Positions 23,815 through 32,422 of a DNA stretch of 64,000 bases are shown in pieces. The stretch covers positions 2,257,001-2,321,000 of the forward strand of contig NZ_AP025637.1 in assembly GCF_022846615.1 (NCBI RefSeq), given 5' to 3'. The number at the start of each line of letters is the position of its first letter. Position 1 is the first letter of the stretch. The stretch is from Roseomonas fluvialis (GTDB taxonomy: Bacteria > Pseudomonadota > Alphaproteobacteria > Acetobacterales > Acetobacteraceae). Both the position numbers and the translations under genes were made by a program. The notes under the pieces are model-generated. The model did not search any database. It had not been told where the DNA came from and worked only from the letters and a program-made list of their open reading frames with translations.

Positions 23815-23832
23815 TGTCAGAAAAAGTTGACA
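23815..23832 (+). promoter_or_regulatory. PpsR/CrtJ-type operator upstream of crtE
   Basis: This is TGTCA-N8-TGACA, fitting TGT-N12-ACA exactly. It contains a TTGACA (23827-23832), and another TTGACA lies 13 bases on at 23840-23845. Additional half-sites (TGTCA at 23791, TTGACG at 23805) crowd the region, but with non-canonical spacing. The operator sits about 86 bases before the crtE start, in the divergent gap with the DUF2189 gene. Confidence 0.68.
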
Positions 23833-23917
23833 GTCGAGTTTGACAGGGCGTGATGACGGATGCGCGCCGCGATCGAACCGCGGCCCCCCGTGCCGCCACG
23901 CCGGAGGAAAACGCCAC

Positions 23918-24787
23918 ATGATGGACCCCGCGACCCGCATCGAAAGCACGCTGGCCGATGCCGTCCTGCTGGCCGAGGCCACCGGCGCCCCGCCGCGCCT
24001 GGCCGCCGCCATGCGCCATGCGGTCTTTCCGAAGGGCGCACGCATCCGTCCACGCCTGACCATCGCCGTCGCCATGGCGTGCGGCGACGACCGGCCGCGT
24101 CTGTCGAGCGCGGCGGCCGCGTCGATCGAGCTGCTGCACTGCGCGTCCCTCGTGCATGACGACATGCCCTGCTTCGACGACGCCGATACGCGGCGCGGCA
24201 AGCCATCCGTGCACCGCGCCTTCGGCGAGCCGCTGGCGGTGCTGGCGGGCGATGCGCTGATCATCCTGGCTTTCCAGACCCTGGCACGGGCGGCGCCCTG
24301 CGCGCCGGAGCGCCTCGGCCACGTGATAGGCGCGGTGGGCGATGGGGTCGGGGTGCCTTTCGGTATCGTCGCCGGCCAGGCCTGGGAATGCGAGCCGGAG
24401 GTGAACCTCTCGGACTATCAGCGGCAAAAGACCGGCGCGCTGTTTGCGGCCGCCGCGGTGGCCGGCGCAGCCGCGGCCGGGTCGACGGACGCCGAGGCTT
24501 GGCGCCTGCTGGGCGACCGGCTGGGCGAGGCCTACCAAGTTGCCGACGACCTGCGCGACGCAGTCGAGGACGAAGCCACCATCGGCAAGCCGGTGGGGCG
24601 CGACAAGGCACTCGGGCGGCCGAGCGCGGTCGCGGAATTCGGGCTGAAGGGCGCGATCGCGCGGCTGGCGACGTTGGCCGATGGCGCGGTGGCGTCGATC
24701 CCGGACTGCCAGGGCCAGACGCTGCTGCGCGGGCTGATCCTGGCGGAGACGCGCCGCCTGTTGCCCGCTAAGCTGGCGACTGTCTGA
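23918..24787 (+). CDS. crtE: Geranylgeranyl diphosphate synthase
   Basis: This 289-residue polyprenyl synthase makes C20 geranylgeranyl diphosphate for carotenoids and for the bacteriochlorophyll side chain. The first aspartate-rich motif is HDDMPCFDDADTRRGKPSVH near residue 84 and the second is VADDLRDAVED; KGARIRPRL matches the substrate-binding lysine/arginine segment. ATG at 23918 (followed by a second ATG at 23921) has GGAGG ten bases upstream. It heads the crtE-crtF-bchC-X-Y-Z-puf superoperon. The context rather than the sequence alone separates it from IspA-type farnesyl synthases. Confidence 0.92.
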   Translation: MMDPATRIESTLADAVLLAEATGAPPRLAAAMRHAVFPKGARIRPRLTIAVAMACGDDRPRLSSAAAASIELLHCASLVHDDMPCFDDADTRRGKPSVHRAFGEPLAVLAGDALIILAFQTLARAAPCAPERLGHVIGAVGDGVGVPFGIVAGQAWECEPEVNLSDYQRQKTGALFAAAAVAGAAAAGSTDAEAWRLLGDRLGEAYQVADDLRDAVEDEATIGKPVGRDKALGRPSAVAEFGLKGAIARLATLADGAVASIPDCQGQTLLRGLILAETRRLLPAKLATV

Positions 24788-24798
24788 GCGCGCGTAGC

Positions 24799-25947
24799 AT
24801 GTCAGGGGCCGACACCTTGGCGGCGCCGCAGGTCTCGCTGCTCGACCGATTCCGCGCCTTCCGCGAGGGCATGGCGGCGAAGCCCGGCTTCCGTCGCTGG
24901 GCGGCGCGCTTCCCGCTGACGCGGCCCTTTGCGCGGCGTCGCGCGCGGGCCTTGTTCGATATCTGCGCGGGCTTCGTCTACACGCAGGTGTTGCTGGCCT
25001 GCGTGCAGCTGCGGGTGTTCGCGATCCTGTCGGAAGCGCCGCTGACGACGGCGCGACTCGCCCCGCGCCTGTCGTTGAGCATCGAGGCGACCGAACGTCT
25101 GATGGCCGCCGCTGCCGCGCTGCAACTGACGGCGCGGCGTGGCGACGGCGCCTGGACGCTGGGGCAACTCGGCGCGGCGATGATCGGCAATGACGGCATC
25201 GCGGCGATGGTCGAGCACCACGCCATGCTCTACGCCGACCTGACCGATCCGGTGGCGATGCTGCGGCGTCCGCGCGGCGGCAACGCGCTGTCGGACTACT
25301 GGGCCTATTCCGGGGCCGAGCAGCCCGGTTCCGTCAGCGCGGATCGCATCCGCGACTACACCGCGCTGATGGCGGCGAGCCAGCCGATGGTGGCCGAGGA
25401 AGTGCTGGCCAGTTACCGGTTCGACCGGCACGTGCGCGTGCTCGATGTCGGCGGTGGCAACGGCGCCTTCCTGCGCGCGGTGGCGGCCGAAGCGCCGCGG
25501 CTCGAGTTGATGCTGTTCGATCTGCCGGCGGTGGCCGAGGAAGCGCGTGCCCGATTCGCGGCAGCGGGACTCGGCGGGCGCGCCTTCGTGCATGGCGGCG
25601 ACTTCACGCAGGACGAACTGCCGCGCGGCGCCGACCTGGTGACGCTGGTGCGTGTGCTGCACGACCACGACGACGACGTCGCACTCAGCCTGCTACGGCG
25701 GATTCGCGCGGCCCTGCCGGTAGGCGGCGCGCTGCTGTTGGCCGAACCCATGGCGGGCACCAGCGGCGCCGAGCCGATGGGCGAGGCCTATTTCGGCTTC
25801 TACCTGTTGGCGATGGGCCGTGGCCGCCCGCGCACACCTGAAGAAATCCGCACCATGCTTTTGGCCGCCGGTTTTTCGGAAAGTCGCATGTTGTCAACAC
25901 CAACGCCGTTGCTGACGCGCGCCGTGCTGGCGCGGGTGCCCGCGTAA
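24799..25947 (+). CDS. crtF: Hydroxyneurosporene/demethylspheroidene O-methyltransferase
   Basis: This 382-residue SAM-dependent methyltransferase methylates the tertiary hydroxyl created by CrtC, forming the methoxy end groups of spheroidene and spirilloxanthin carotenoids. An N-terminal winged-helix dimerisation region (TARLAPRLSLSIEATERLMAA) is followed by the SAM motif VLDVGGGNGAFL near residue 214 and the catalytic-region histidine in VRVLHDHDDD. The C-terminal GRGRPRTPEEIRTMLLAAGF is typical of plant-type O-methyltransferases. It follows crtE by 11 bases and ends about 80 bases before bchC, with two operators between. Confidence 0.94.
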   Translation: MSGADTLAAPQVSLLDRFRAFREGMAAKPGFRRWAARFPLTRPFARRRARALFDICAGFVYTQVLLACVQLRVFAILSEAPLTTARLAPRLSLSIEATERLMAAAAALQLTARRGDGAWTLGQLGAAMIGNDGIAAMVEHHAMLYADLTDPVAMLRRPRGGNALSDYWAYSGAEQPGSVSADRIRDYTALMAASQPMVAEEVLASYRFDRHVRVLDVGGGNGAFLRAVAAEAPRLELMLFDLPAVAEEARARFAAAGLGGRAFVHGGDFTQDELPRGADLVTLVRVLHDHDDDVALSLLRRIRAALPVGGALLLAEPMAGTSGAEPMGEAYFGFYLLAMGRGRPRTPEEIRTMLLAAGFSESRMLSTPTPLLTRAVLARVPA

Positions 25948-25959
25948 TGCTCAATTGGC

Positions 25960-25977
25960 TGTCAGTTTGGCTTGACA
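25960..25977 (+). promoter_or_regulatory. PpsR/CrtJ operator 1 of the bchC promoter
   Basis: The sequence is TGTCA-N8-TGACA, an exact TGT-N12-ACA palindrome. Its right arm is the perfect -35 hexamer TTGACA of the likely bchC promoter. It lies eight bases before operator 2. A tandem pair with eight-base spacing over the promoter is the arrangement described for bchC in Rhodobacter capsulatus, where CrtJ binds cooperatively under oxygen. Confidence 0.82.
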
Positions 25978-25999
25978 GTTTTGGCTGTCACTTTACGCT
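25972..25999 (+). promoter_or_regulatory. Likely sigma-70 type promoter of bchC
   Basis: A perfect TTGACA (25972-25977) is followed after 16 bases by TACGCT (25994-25999), which keeps the first, second and last positions of TATAAT. Both hexamers fall within the two PpsR-type operators, so repressor binding would block polymerase. About 30 bases remain before the GTG of bchC. The -10 is weak, and the exact start of transcription is not known. Confidence 0.55.
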
Positions 26000-26003
26000 G
26001 ACT
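25986..26003 (+). promoter_or_regulatory. PpsR/CrtJ operator 2 of the bchC promoter (imperfect)
   Basis: TGTCA-N8-TGACT departs from the consensus only in the final base (ACT for ACA). It starts eight bases after operator 1 ends and covers the proposed -10 region. An imperfect second site stabilised by cooperative binding would fit the known bchC model. Confidence 0.65.
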
Positions 26004-26029
26004 TACAACCTGCTCCTGGGAGGGCCGCC

Positions 26030-26968
26030 GTGGATACCATCGCAGTCCTGCTGAAGGCCCCGGAAGACCTCGTGCTGAGCCGCCTCACGCTCACGCCGCC
26101 GGGTGATGACGACATTGTCGTCGCCGTGGAATGGAGCGGCATCAGCACCGGAACCGAACGCCTGCTGTGGTCGGGGCGCATGCCGCACTTCCCAGGCATG
26201 GGGTACCCGCTGGTGCCGGGTTATGAGTCGGTCGGACGTGTTGTCTCGGCGGGTAGCCAGGCGATCCGCAGGCCCGGTGAGCGCGTCTTCGTGGCCGGCG
26301 CGCGCTGCTTCGGCGATGTGCGCGGCTTGTTCGGCGGCGCCGCAGCGCGGCTTGTCGTGCCCGACAAGCGGGCGGTCCTGCTGGACGAAGCGACCGGGTC
26401 CGAGGGCGTCCTGCTCGCGCTGGCCGCGACCGCGTGGCATGCGATGGCAGCACCCAACGCGGCCCTGCCGGATCTGATCGTCGGGCATGGTGTGCTCGGC
26501 CGCTTGCTGGCCCGCATCGCAGTGCTCAAGGGCGGCGCGCCGGTGGTTTGGGAGCGCGACGCCGCGCGGCGCGACGGCGCGCGCGGCTACGAGGTGATCG
26601 ATCCCGACGCCGATGCGCGGCGCGACTACCGCAGCATCTACGACGTGAGCGGCGACAGCGGCATCATCGATCTGCTGGTCCAGCGCATGGCACCGGGCGG
26701 AGAGATCGTGCTCGCTGGCTTCTACAGCGACCGCATCGGCTTCTCGTTTCCTCCCGCCTTCATGCGGGAGGCACGCATCCGCATCGCCGCCGAATGGCAG
26801 GAAGCGGATCTGCGCGCGACGCGCGACGTGATCGCCAATGGTGATCTGCGGCTCGATGGCCTGGTGACGCACCAGGAGGCAGCCGAGCGCGCCCCCCAGG
26901 CCTACGCGCAGGCCTTCACCGACCCGGCCTGCCTCAAGATGGTCCTCGACTGGAGAGACTGCGCATGA
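26030..26968 (+). CDS. bchC: Bacteriochlorophyllide a dehydrogenase BchC
   Basis: This 312-residue MDR-family dehydrogenase oxidises the C3 1-hydroxyethyl group of 3-hydroxyethyl bacteriochlorophyllide a to the acetyl group. The N-terminal catalytic domain shows VEWSGISTGTERLLWSGRMP and PLVPGYESVGRV; the NAD(P)-binding turn is VGHGVLGRLLA near residue 150. It starts with GTG at 26030 after GGGAGGGCC. The stop overlaps the bchX ATG. As the first gene after the tandem PpsR-type sites, it probably heads transcription of bchC-X-Y-Z, with read-through into puf. Confidence 0.95.
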   Translation: MDTIAVLLKAPEDLVLSRLTLTPPGDDDIVVAVEWSGISTGTERLLWSGRMPHFPGMGYPLVPGYESVGRVVSAGSQAIRRPGERVFVAGARCFGDVRGLFGGAAARLVVPDKRAVLLDEATGSEGVLLALAATAWHAMAAPNAALPDLIVGHGVLGRLLARIAVLKGGAPVVWERDAARRDGARGYEVIDPDADARRDYRSIYDVSGDSGIIDLLVQRMAPGGEIVLAGFYSDRIGFSFPPAFMREARIRIAAEWQEADLRATRDVIANGDLRLDGLVTHQEAAERAPQAYAQAFTDPACLKMVLDWRDCA

Positions 26969-27972
26969 ACGCCCCGACCGATTTCTCGCCCGCTGCCGAC
27001 CAGGCCGCCTCGCTGCGTGCCGAAGCCGCCATCGAACCCGATCCCGTGCATGTGGGTGAGGTGAAGAAGGAGGCGCAGGTCATCGCCATCTATGGCAAGG
27101 GCGGCATCGGCAAGTCGTTCACGCTGGCGAACCTGTCCTACATGATGGCGCAGCAGGGCAAGCGCGTGCTGCTGATCGGCTGCGACCCGAAGTCTGACAC
27201 AACCTCGCTGTTGTTCGGTGGGCGGTCCTGCCCGACCATCATCGAGACCTCGTCGAAGAAGAAGCTCGCCGGCGAGCAGGTCGCGATCGGCGATGTCTGC
27301 TTCAAGCGCGATGGCGTCTTTGCGATGGAACTCGGCGGACCGGAAGTGGGACGCGGCTGCGGCGGACGCGGCATCATCCACGGCTTCGAGCTGCTGGAGA
27401 AGCTGGGCTTCCACCAGTGGGACTTCGACTACGTGCTGCTCGACTTCCTGGGCGACGTGGTGTGCGGTGGCTTCGGCCTGCCGATCGCCCGTGACATGTG
27501 CCAGAAGGTCATCGTCGTCGGGTCGAACGACCTGCAGTCGTTGTACGTCGCGAACAACGTCTGCTCGGCGGTGGAATACTTCCGCAAGCTGGGCGGCAAT
27601 GTCGGCGTGGCCGGCATGGTCGTGAACAAGGATGACGGCACGGGCGAGGCCGCGGCCTTCGCCGCCGCCGCCGGCATCCCGGTGCTCGCTGCCATCCCGC
27701 AGGACGACGACATCCGTCGCAAGAGCGCGAACTACGAGATCATCGGCACGCCCGACAGCCAATGGGGCCCGCTGTTCCAGGCGCTGGGCGTGCAGGTGGC
27801 GGAGGCGCCGCCGCTGCGCCCGAAGCCCCTGACACACGACGAGCTGCTCGGCCTGTTCAAGGGCGAGGCGGTCGGTCGCGGTGTGGTGCTGAACCCGGCG
27901 ACCATGGAAGACATGTGCGGCGCCGAGGTGATCACCAAGCCGTCGCTCGAAGTGGTCTACGAGGGCGCCTGA
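26965..27972 (+). CDS. bchX: Chlorophyllide reductase iron protein subunit X
   Basis: This 335-residue NifH-like protein supplies electrons to BchYZ, which reduces the C7=C8 bond of chlorophyllide to make the bacteriochlorin ring. The P-loop is GKGGIGKSF at residues 44-52, with phenylalanine in place of the final threonine seen in BchL. Cluster cysteines lie in GRGCGGRG and in [13 protein letters not shown] 30-residue N-terminal extension and a C-terminal extension after RPKPLTHDELLGLF make it longer than BchL, as is normal. It overlaps bchC by ATGA and precedes bchY by three bases. Confidence 0.96.
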   Translation: MNAPTDFSPAADQAASLRAEAAIEPDPVHVGEVKKEAQVIAIYGKGGIGKSFTLANLSYMMAQQGKRVLLIGCDPKSDTTSLLFGGRSCPTIIETSSKKKLAGEQVAIGDVCFKRDGVFAMELGGPEVGRGCGGRGIIHGFELLEKLGFHQWDFDYVLLDFLGDVVCGGFGLPIARDMCQKVIVVGSNDLQSLYVANNVCSAVEYFRKLGGNVGVAGMVVNKDDGTGEAAAFAAAAGIPVLAAIPQDDDIRRKSANYEIIGTPDSQWGPLFQALGVQVAEAPPLRPKPLTHDELLGLFKGEAVGRGVVLNPATMEDMCGAEVITKPSLEVVYEGA

Positions 27973-27975
27973 GCG

Positions 27976-29487
27976 ATGGATGCGCTCCCTCCTGTCGGGC
28001 CTCCCGCTGCCAGTGACGGCGGCTGCCACGGTGGTCGCGAGACCATGCTGGAAGCCGCGCGTGCCGCCGGGAAGGGTGAGGCGATGGAACGCCTCGCCGC
28101 CGACTATCCGAAGGGTCCGCACGACCAGCCGCAATCCATGTGCCCGGCCTTCGGGTCGTTGCGCGTCGGCCTGCGGATGAAGCGGGTGGCGACGATCCTC
28201 TCGGGCAGCGCGTGTTGCGTCTATGGCTTGACCTTCACCAGCCATTTCTACGGCGCGAAGCGGACCGTGGGCTACGTGCCCTTCAATTCCGAGACGCTGG
28301 TCACGGGCAAGCTGTTCGAGGACATCCGCGACGCTGTGCACGCCACCGCGCGGCCCGAGGATTACGACGCGGTCGTCATCACGAACCTCTGTGTGCCGAC
28401 GGCGTCAGGCGTGCCGCTGGAGTTGCTGCCGAAGCAGATCAACGGCGTGCGGATCATCGGCATCGACGTGCCGGGCTTCGGCGTTCCGACACATGCGGAA
28501 GCCAAGGACGTGCTGGCCGGCGCGATGCTGCGCTACGCGCGCAACGAGGCCGAAGCCGGCGCCGTGGCGCGCCCGCGCAACCTGGTCGAGGGCGAACCGA
28601 CCGTCTCGCTGATCGGCGAGATGTTCCCCGGCGATCCGCCAGGTGTCGGCGCGATGCTGGCTGCCATGGGGCTGTCGCTGGCGCCGTCCACGCCATGCCG
28701 GGAATGGCGCGACCTGTATGCGGCGCTCGACTGCGTGGTCGCCGCCGCGGTTCATCCTTTCTACACGGCGAGCATCCGCGAATTCAAAGCCGCGGGGCGT
28801 CCGGTGGTGGGGTCCGGCCCGGTCGGAGTCGATGGCACGGCTGCCTGGCTGGACGCGATCGGCGGTGCGGCCGGCTTGCCGCAAGCGAAGATCGATGGCG
28901 CGAAGCAGCGTTTCCTGCCGGCCATCGCTGGTGCGCTGGCCGCGGCTCCGGTGAAGGCCCGCGTGACGGTCTCCGGCTATGAAGGTTCGGAACTCCTGGT
29001 CGCGCGGCTGCTGGTCGAGGCTGGTGCGGAGGTGCCCTATGTCGGCACCGCGTGTCCGCGCACCGAATGGAGCAATGCCGACCGTGAATGGCTCGAGGCT
29101 CGCGGGGTGCATGTGCAGTACCGCGCCTCGCTCGAGCAGGATCTCGCGGCGATGAAGGATGTGCGCCCGGACCTGGCGCTCGGAACGACGCCGCTCGTGC
29201 AGAAGGCCAAGGAGCTCGGCATCCCCGCGCTCTACTTCACCAATATGGTGAGCGCGCGTCCGTTGTTCGGACCTGCCGGGGCGGCCTCGCTCGCGGGGAT
29301 TGTCGCGGCGCAGACCGGGCAACGCGAACGCATGTCACGGATGGTCGGCTTCTTCGACGGGGTCGGTACGCCGGACGGTGCAGGCTACGGCTTCCGCGAG
29401 AAGCCTTCCGATCCGCCAGGTTTCCGGGAGCGCCAGCGCAAGCTGCGCGCTGCGAAGGCCAAGGCCGAAGAAGCGGTGGGGACCTGA
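27976..29487 (+). CDS. bchY: Chlorophyllide reductase subunit Y
   Basis: This 503-residue NifD-like subunit forms the catalytic YZ heterotetramer of chlorophyllide reductase. Cluster-ligand cysteines are visible in [13 protein letters not shown] and [11 protein letters not shown] near residues 55-80, and in [18 protein letters not shown]. The N-terminus has the [19 protein letters not shown] segment typical of BchY. The start at 27976 is three bases after the bchX stop. bchZ begins two bases after the stop. Length agrees with family members. Confidence 0.95.
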   Translation: MDALPPVGPPAASDGGCHGGRETMLEAARAAGKGEAMERLAADYPKGPHDQPQSMCPAFGSLRVGLRMKRVATILSGSACCVYGLTFTSHFYGAKRTVGYVPFNSETLVTGKLFEDIRDAVHATARPEDYDAVVITNLCVPTASGVPLELLPKQINGVRIIGIDVPGFGVPTHAEAKDVLAGAMLRYARNEAEAGAVARPRNLVEGEPTVSLIGEMFPGDPPGVGAMLAAMGLSLAPSTPCREWRDLYAALDCVVAAAVHPFYTASIREFKAAGRPVVGSGPVGVDGTAAWLDAIGGAAGLPQAKIDGAKQRFLPAIAGALAAAPVKARVTVSGYEGSELLVARLLVEAGAEVPYVGTACPRTEWSNADREWLEARGVHVQYRASLEQDLAAMKDVRPDLALGTTPLVQKAKELGIPALYFTNMVSARPLFGPAGAASLAGIVAAQTGQRERMSRMVGFFDGVGTPDGAGYGFREKPSDPPGFRERQRKLRAAKAKAEEAVGT

Positions 29488-29489
29488 CG

Positions 29490-30926
29490 ATGCTTGTCCT
29501 CGATCACGATCGGGCAGGGGGCTACTGGGGTGCCGTCTACGCCTTCTCCGCCGTACGCGGGCTGCGCGTGATCATCGACGGACCCGTCGGTTGCGAGAAC
29601 CTGCCGGTGACGGCGGTGCTGCACTACACCGATGCGCTGCCGCCACATGAATTGCCGATTGTGGTCACGGGCCTTGATGAAGGCGCGCTGTCGCAGACCG
29701 GCACCGAAGGGCCGATGAAGCGCGCCGCCGCCACGCAGGACCCCGACCTGCCCGCGGTGGTGGTGACGGGGTCTATCGCCGAGATGATCGGCGGTGGTGT
29801 CACGCCGCAGGGGTCGAACCTGCAGCGCTTCATCCCGCGCACGATCGACGAGGACCAGTGGCAGTCCGCCGACCGGGCCATCAACTGGCTCTGGACCGAA
29901 TTCGGATCGAAGCGCGGCAAGATCAAGCCGCGTGTGCGCAAGGATGGTGAGAAGCCGCGCGTCAACATCATCGGGCCGATCTACGGCACCTTCAACATGC
30001 CCTCCGACCTCGCGGAGATCCGAAGGCTGGTCGAAGGCATCGGCTGCGAGATCAACCTGGTCTTCCCGCTCGGCAGCCATGTCGAGGATATCGGCAAGCT
30101 GCCGGACGCCGACGTGAACATCTGCATGTACCGAGAATTCGGGCGGCGGCTGTGCGAGACGCTGGAACGCCCGTACCTCATGGCGCCCTTCGGCATCTTC
30201 GCCACCACGAATTTCCTCCGCAAGCTCGGTGAACTGACCGGCCTCGACCCCGAGCCCTTCATCGAGCGCGAGAAGCACACCACCATCAAGCCGATCTGGG
30301 ACTTGTGGCGTTCGGTCACACAGGACTTCTTCGCCACCGCCGCCTTCGGCGTACACGCGACAGAAACCTACACCCGCGGCCTGACGCGCTTCCTGTCGGA
30401 CGAGATGGGCGTGCCCTGCGCCTTCTCCTTCGCGCGCAAGCCCGGCGAGAAGCCCGATAACCAGGCGGTCCGCGACGCCATCAAGGCGAAGCCGCCGCTC
30501 GTGATCTTCGGGTCCTTCAACGAACGGATGTACGCGCAGGAAGCGGGCTGCCGCGCCGCCTACATCCCGGCATCCTTCCCTGGCGCGATCATTCGCCGCG
30601 CCACCGGCACTCCGTTCATGGGTTACGCCGGCGCGACCTATGTCGTGCAGGAATACTGCAACGCGTTGTTCGACGCGCTGTTCCACATCCTCCCGCTCGC
30701 GACCGAGATGGACAAGGTCGAGCCGACGCCGGCCCGCCCTGCCGAACGCTGGGAGCCGGAGGCCGTCGCGCTGCTCGACCGTATGGTCGAGAGCGAGCCC
30801 TTCCTGCTGCGCATCTCGGCCGCGAAGCGCCTGCGCGAACGCATCGAACGTGAAGCGCGTGCGGCGCAGGAAGATCGCGTCACCGCCGGGCGCGTGGCGC
30901 TCAGTCTTGAATTGGAGGGCGTGTGA
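29490..30926 (+). CDS. bchZ: Chlorophyllide reductase subunit Z
   Basis: This 478-residue NifK-like subunit partners BchY in chlorophyllide reductase. [25 protein letters not shown] is the characteristic start, and the cluster-ligand cysteine lies in [22 protein letters not shown]. The last 50 residues form the small C-terminal domain also seen in BchB ([20 protein letters not shown]). A longer open frame begins at 29088 inside bchY, but it is not conserved. The stop overlaps a 48-codon reading frame as TGATG. The puf transcript probably starts in or near the 3' end of this gene. Confidence 0.95.
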   Translation: MLVLDHDRAGGYWGAVYAFSAVRGLRVIIDGPVGCENLPVTAVLHYTDALPPHELPIVVTGLDEGALSQTGTEGPMKRAAATQDPDLPAVVVTGSIAEMIGGGVTPQGSNLQRFIPRTIDEDQWQSADRAINWLWTEFGSKRGKIKPRVRKDGEKPRVNIIGPIYGTFNMPSDLAEIRRLVEGIGCEINLVFPLGSHVEDIGKLPDADVNICMYREFGRRLCETLERPYLMAPFGIFATTNFLRKLGELTGLDPEPFIEREKHTTIKPIWDLWRSVTQDFFATAAFGVHATETYTRGLTRFLSDEMGVPCAFSFARKPGEKPDNQAVRDAIKAKPPLVIFGSFNERMYAQEAGCRAAYIPASFPGAIIRRATGTPFMGYAGATYVVQEYCNALFDALFHILPLATEMDKVEPTPARPAERWEPEAVALLDRMVESEPFLLRISAAKRLRERIEREARAAQEDRVTAGRVALSLELEGV

Positions 30927-31072
30927 TGACCCACGCCAGCCCGAATGCATCGCGCCGCCCCGCACAGGGCCGCGCCACCAATCGACGAGGGCGGTTCGCC
31001 GTCCGATCGATCCTAGCCGCGCGGGAAGTGCGCGGTAACCGCCGAAAGGCGACGCTGGAGGTCTCACAATGA
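30926..31072 (+). CDS. Possible 48-residue small protein between bchZ and pufB
   Basis: An open frame starts with ATG overlapping the bchZ stop (TGATG) and stops at a TGA overlapping the pufB ATG (ATGA). It fills the whole intergenic space. The product, beginning [16 protein letters not shown], is very basic and has no membrane segment, so it does not resemble PufQ, which occupies this position in Rhodobacter. GGCGGTT (30990-30996) and AACCGCC (31037-31043) could pair in the RNA, so the region may instead be untranslated leader. Perfect coupling on both ends is the only evidence for translation; in GC-rich DNA it may be chance. Confidence 0.3.
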   Translation: MTHASPNASRRPAQGRATNRRGRFAVRSILAAREVRGNRRKATLEVSQ

Positions 31073-31245
31073 CCGAAGCACGCACGCGTCTCACGGAGGA
31101 GCAGGCCCGCGAGGTCCATTCCCTGGTTGTCCAGGGTTGGGTCTTCGCGGTCTTCGCCTCCATGGGCGCGCATATCCTTGTCTGGCTCTGGAGGCCCCTG
31201 GTCTACACTGGCCAGATGGTTCCGCCCGACTGGCGCTTCTTCTGA
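31069..31245 (+). CDS. pufB: Light-harvesting LH1 beta polypeptide
   Basis: This 58-residue antenna protein, too short for routine ORF cut-offs, binds bacteriochlorophyll in the LH1 ring. Features are the N-terminal LTEEQAREVHSLVVQGW, in which the first histidine is conserved in beta chains, one membrane helix, and the bacteriochlorophyll-ligand histidine in SMGAHILVWLWRPL. The C-terminus PPDWRFF is aromatic, as expected. It begins after CTGGAGGTC and is followed by pufA after 26 bases. Confidence 0.95.
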   Translation: MTEARTRLTEEQAREVHSLVVQGWVFAVFASMGAHILVWLWRPLVYTGQMVPPDWRFF

Positions 31246-31271
31246 AGCCGAACGGGAAAGGAAAATAGAAC

Positions 31272-31451
31272 ATGCATAAGATCTGGATGGTGATCGACGC
31301 GCGTCGCGTGGGTTTCCTCGGCGCGGCCGGTGTCATGGCCGTGGCGACGATCCTGCACTTCGTGGTCATGAGCTCGCCGCGTTACTGCGACCATTGGGGC
31401 TGGTGCGCGACGTCGCCCACCTTCGTCCCGGGCCAGCGCGTCGGCGGCTGA
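31272..31451 (+). CDS. pufA: Light-harvesting LH1 alpha polypeptide
   Basis: This 59-residue antenna protein pairs with PufB in LH1. It starts MHKIWMVIDARRVGFL, matching the IWxxxDPRR motif at the cytoplasmic side, with alanine in place of the proline. The membrane helix contains the bacteriochlorophyll-ligand histidine in TILHFVVMSS. The periplasmic tail RYCDHWGWCATSP carries two cysteines five residues apart, which I do not associate with typical LH1 alpha chains. The start follows AGGAAAATAGAAC. A hairpin pair lies between the stop and pufL. Confidence 0.93.
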   Translation: MHKIWMVIDARRVGFLGAAGVMAVATILHFVVMSSPRYCDHWGWCATSPTFVPGQRVGG

Positions 31452-31464
31452 TACCCGCAAACCA

Positions 31465-31511
31465 CGCCGCTCTGCGGCGGACTGGGCGAGGCCTCGCACG
31501 GGGCCTCGCCC
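31465..31511 (+). promoter_or_regulatory. Tandem RNA hairpins between pufA and pufL
   Basis: Two stem-loops follow pufA. The first pairs CGCCGC (31465-31470) with GCGGCG (31474-31479) around a three-base loop. The second pairs GGGCGAGGCC (31484-31493) perfectly with GGCCTCGCCC (31502-31511) around an eight-base loop. No T-run follows, so these are not terminators. In Rhodobacter, hairpins here block 3' exonucleases and keep pufBA mRNA more abundant than pufLM; the same role is inferred. Confidence 0.7.
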
Positions 31512-31575
31512 GCACACCCGAAGAAGGCCGTGACCGGACGGCGGGACGCATCCGCCCGAGGGAGGAGTTGAAGCG

Positions 31576-32400
31576 ATGGCCATGCTGAGTTTTGAACGCA
31601 AGTACCGCGTCCGCGGTGGCACACTGATCGGCGGCGATCTGTTCGACTTCTGGGTCGGGCCGTTCTGGGTCGGGTTCTTCGGCGTGACCACGATCTTCTT
31701 CACGATCGTCGGCACGGCGCTGATCCTGATGGGGGCTGCGATCCAGGGCACCTGGAACCCGTGGCTGATCAACATCGCCCCGCCCGATCTCTCCTACGGC
31801 TTGCGCCTGGCGCCGATGCGCGAAGGTGGGCTGTGGCAGATGATCACGATCTGCGCGATCGGCGCCTTTGTCTCCTGGGCGTTGCGCCAGGCGGAGATCA
31901 GCCGAAAGCTCGGCATGGGCTACCATATCCCGATCGCCTACGGCGTCGCGGTCTTCGCCTACATCACGCTGGTGGTGATCCGCCCCGTGCTGATGGGTGC
32001 CTGGGGCCACGGCTTTCCGTACGGGATCTGGAGCCACCTCGATTGGGTGTCGAACGTCGGCTACCAGTACCTGCACTTCCACTACAACCCGGCGCACATG
32101 ATCGCGGTGTCGTTCTTCTTCACGACGACCTTCGCGCTGTCGCTGCATGGCGGCCTGGTGCTGTCAGCCTTGAACCCGCCGGAAGGCGAACCGGTCAAGG
32201 CGCCTGAGCACGAGAACACCTTCTTCCGCGACTTCATCGGCTACTCGATCGGCACGCTGGGCATTCACCGCCTGGGGCTGTTCCTCGCGCTCTCCGCCGG
32301 GTTCTGGAGCGCGGTGTGCATCGTCATCAGCGGTCCTTTCTGGACGCGGGGCTGGCCCGAATGGTGGGGCTGGTGGCTGAACCTGCCGATCTGGAACTGA
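31576..32400 (+). CDS. pufL: Reaction centre subunit L
   Basis: This 274-residue protein has five membrane helices and, with PufM, binds the bacteriochlorophylls, bacteriopheophytins, quinones and iron of the type-II reaction centre. Pigment-ligand histidines appear in [21 protein letters not shown] and iron-ligand histidines in LSLHGGLVL and [10 protein letters not shown]. The start [30 protein letters not shown] is the family N-terminus. GAGGGAGGAG nine bases upstream is a strong ribosome-binding site. Confidence 0.98.
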   Translation: MAMLSFERKYRVRGGTLIGGDLFDFWVGPFWVGFFGVTTIFFTIVGTALILMGAAIQGTWNPWLINIAPPDLSYGLRLAPMREGGLWQMITICAIGAFVSWALRQAEISRKLGMGYHIPIAYGVAVFAYITLVVIRPVLMGAWGHGFPYGIWSHLDWVSNVGYQYLHFHYNPAHMIAVSFFFTTTFALSLHGGLVLSALNPPEGEPVKAPEHENTFFRDFIGYSIGTLGIHRLGLFLALSAGFWSAVCIVISGPFWTRGWPEWWGWWLNLPIWN

Positions 32401-32422
32401 CGGGAAGGAAAGGGCAGACACC

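Noticed and set aside
30926..31072. pufQ between bchZ and pufB
   Set aside because: The only frame there is too short, very basic and lacks the membrane helix of PufQ.
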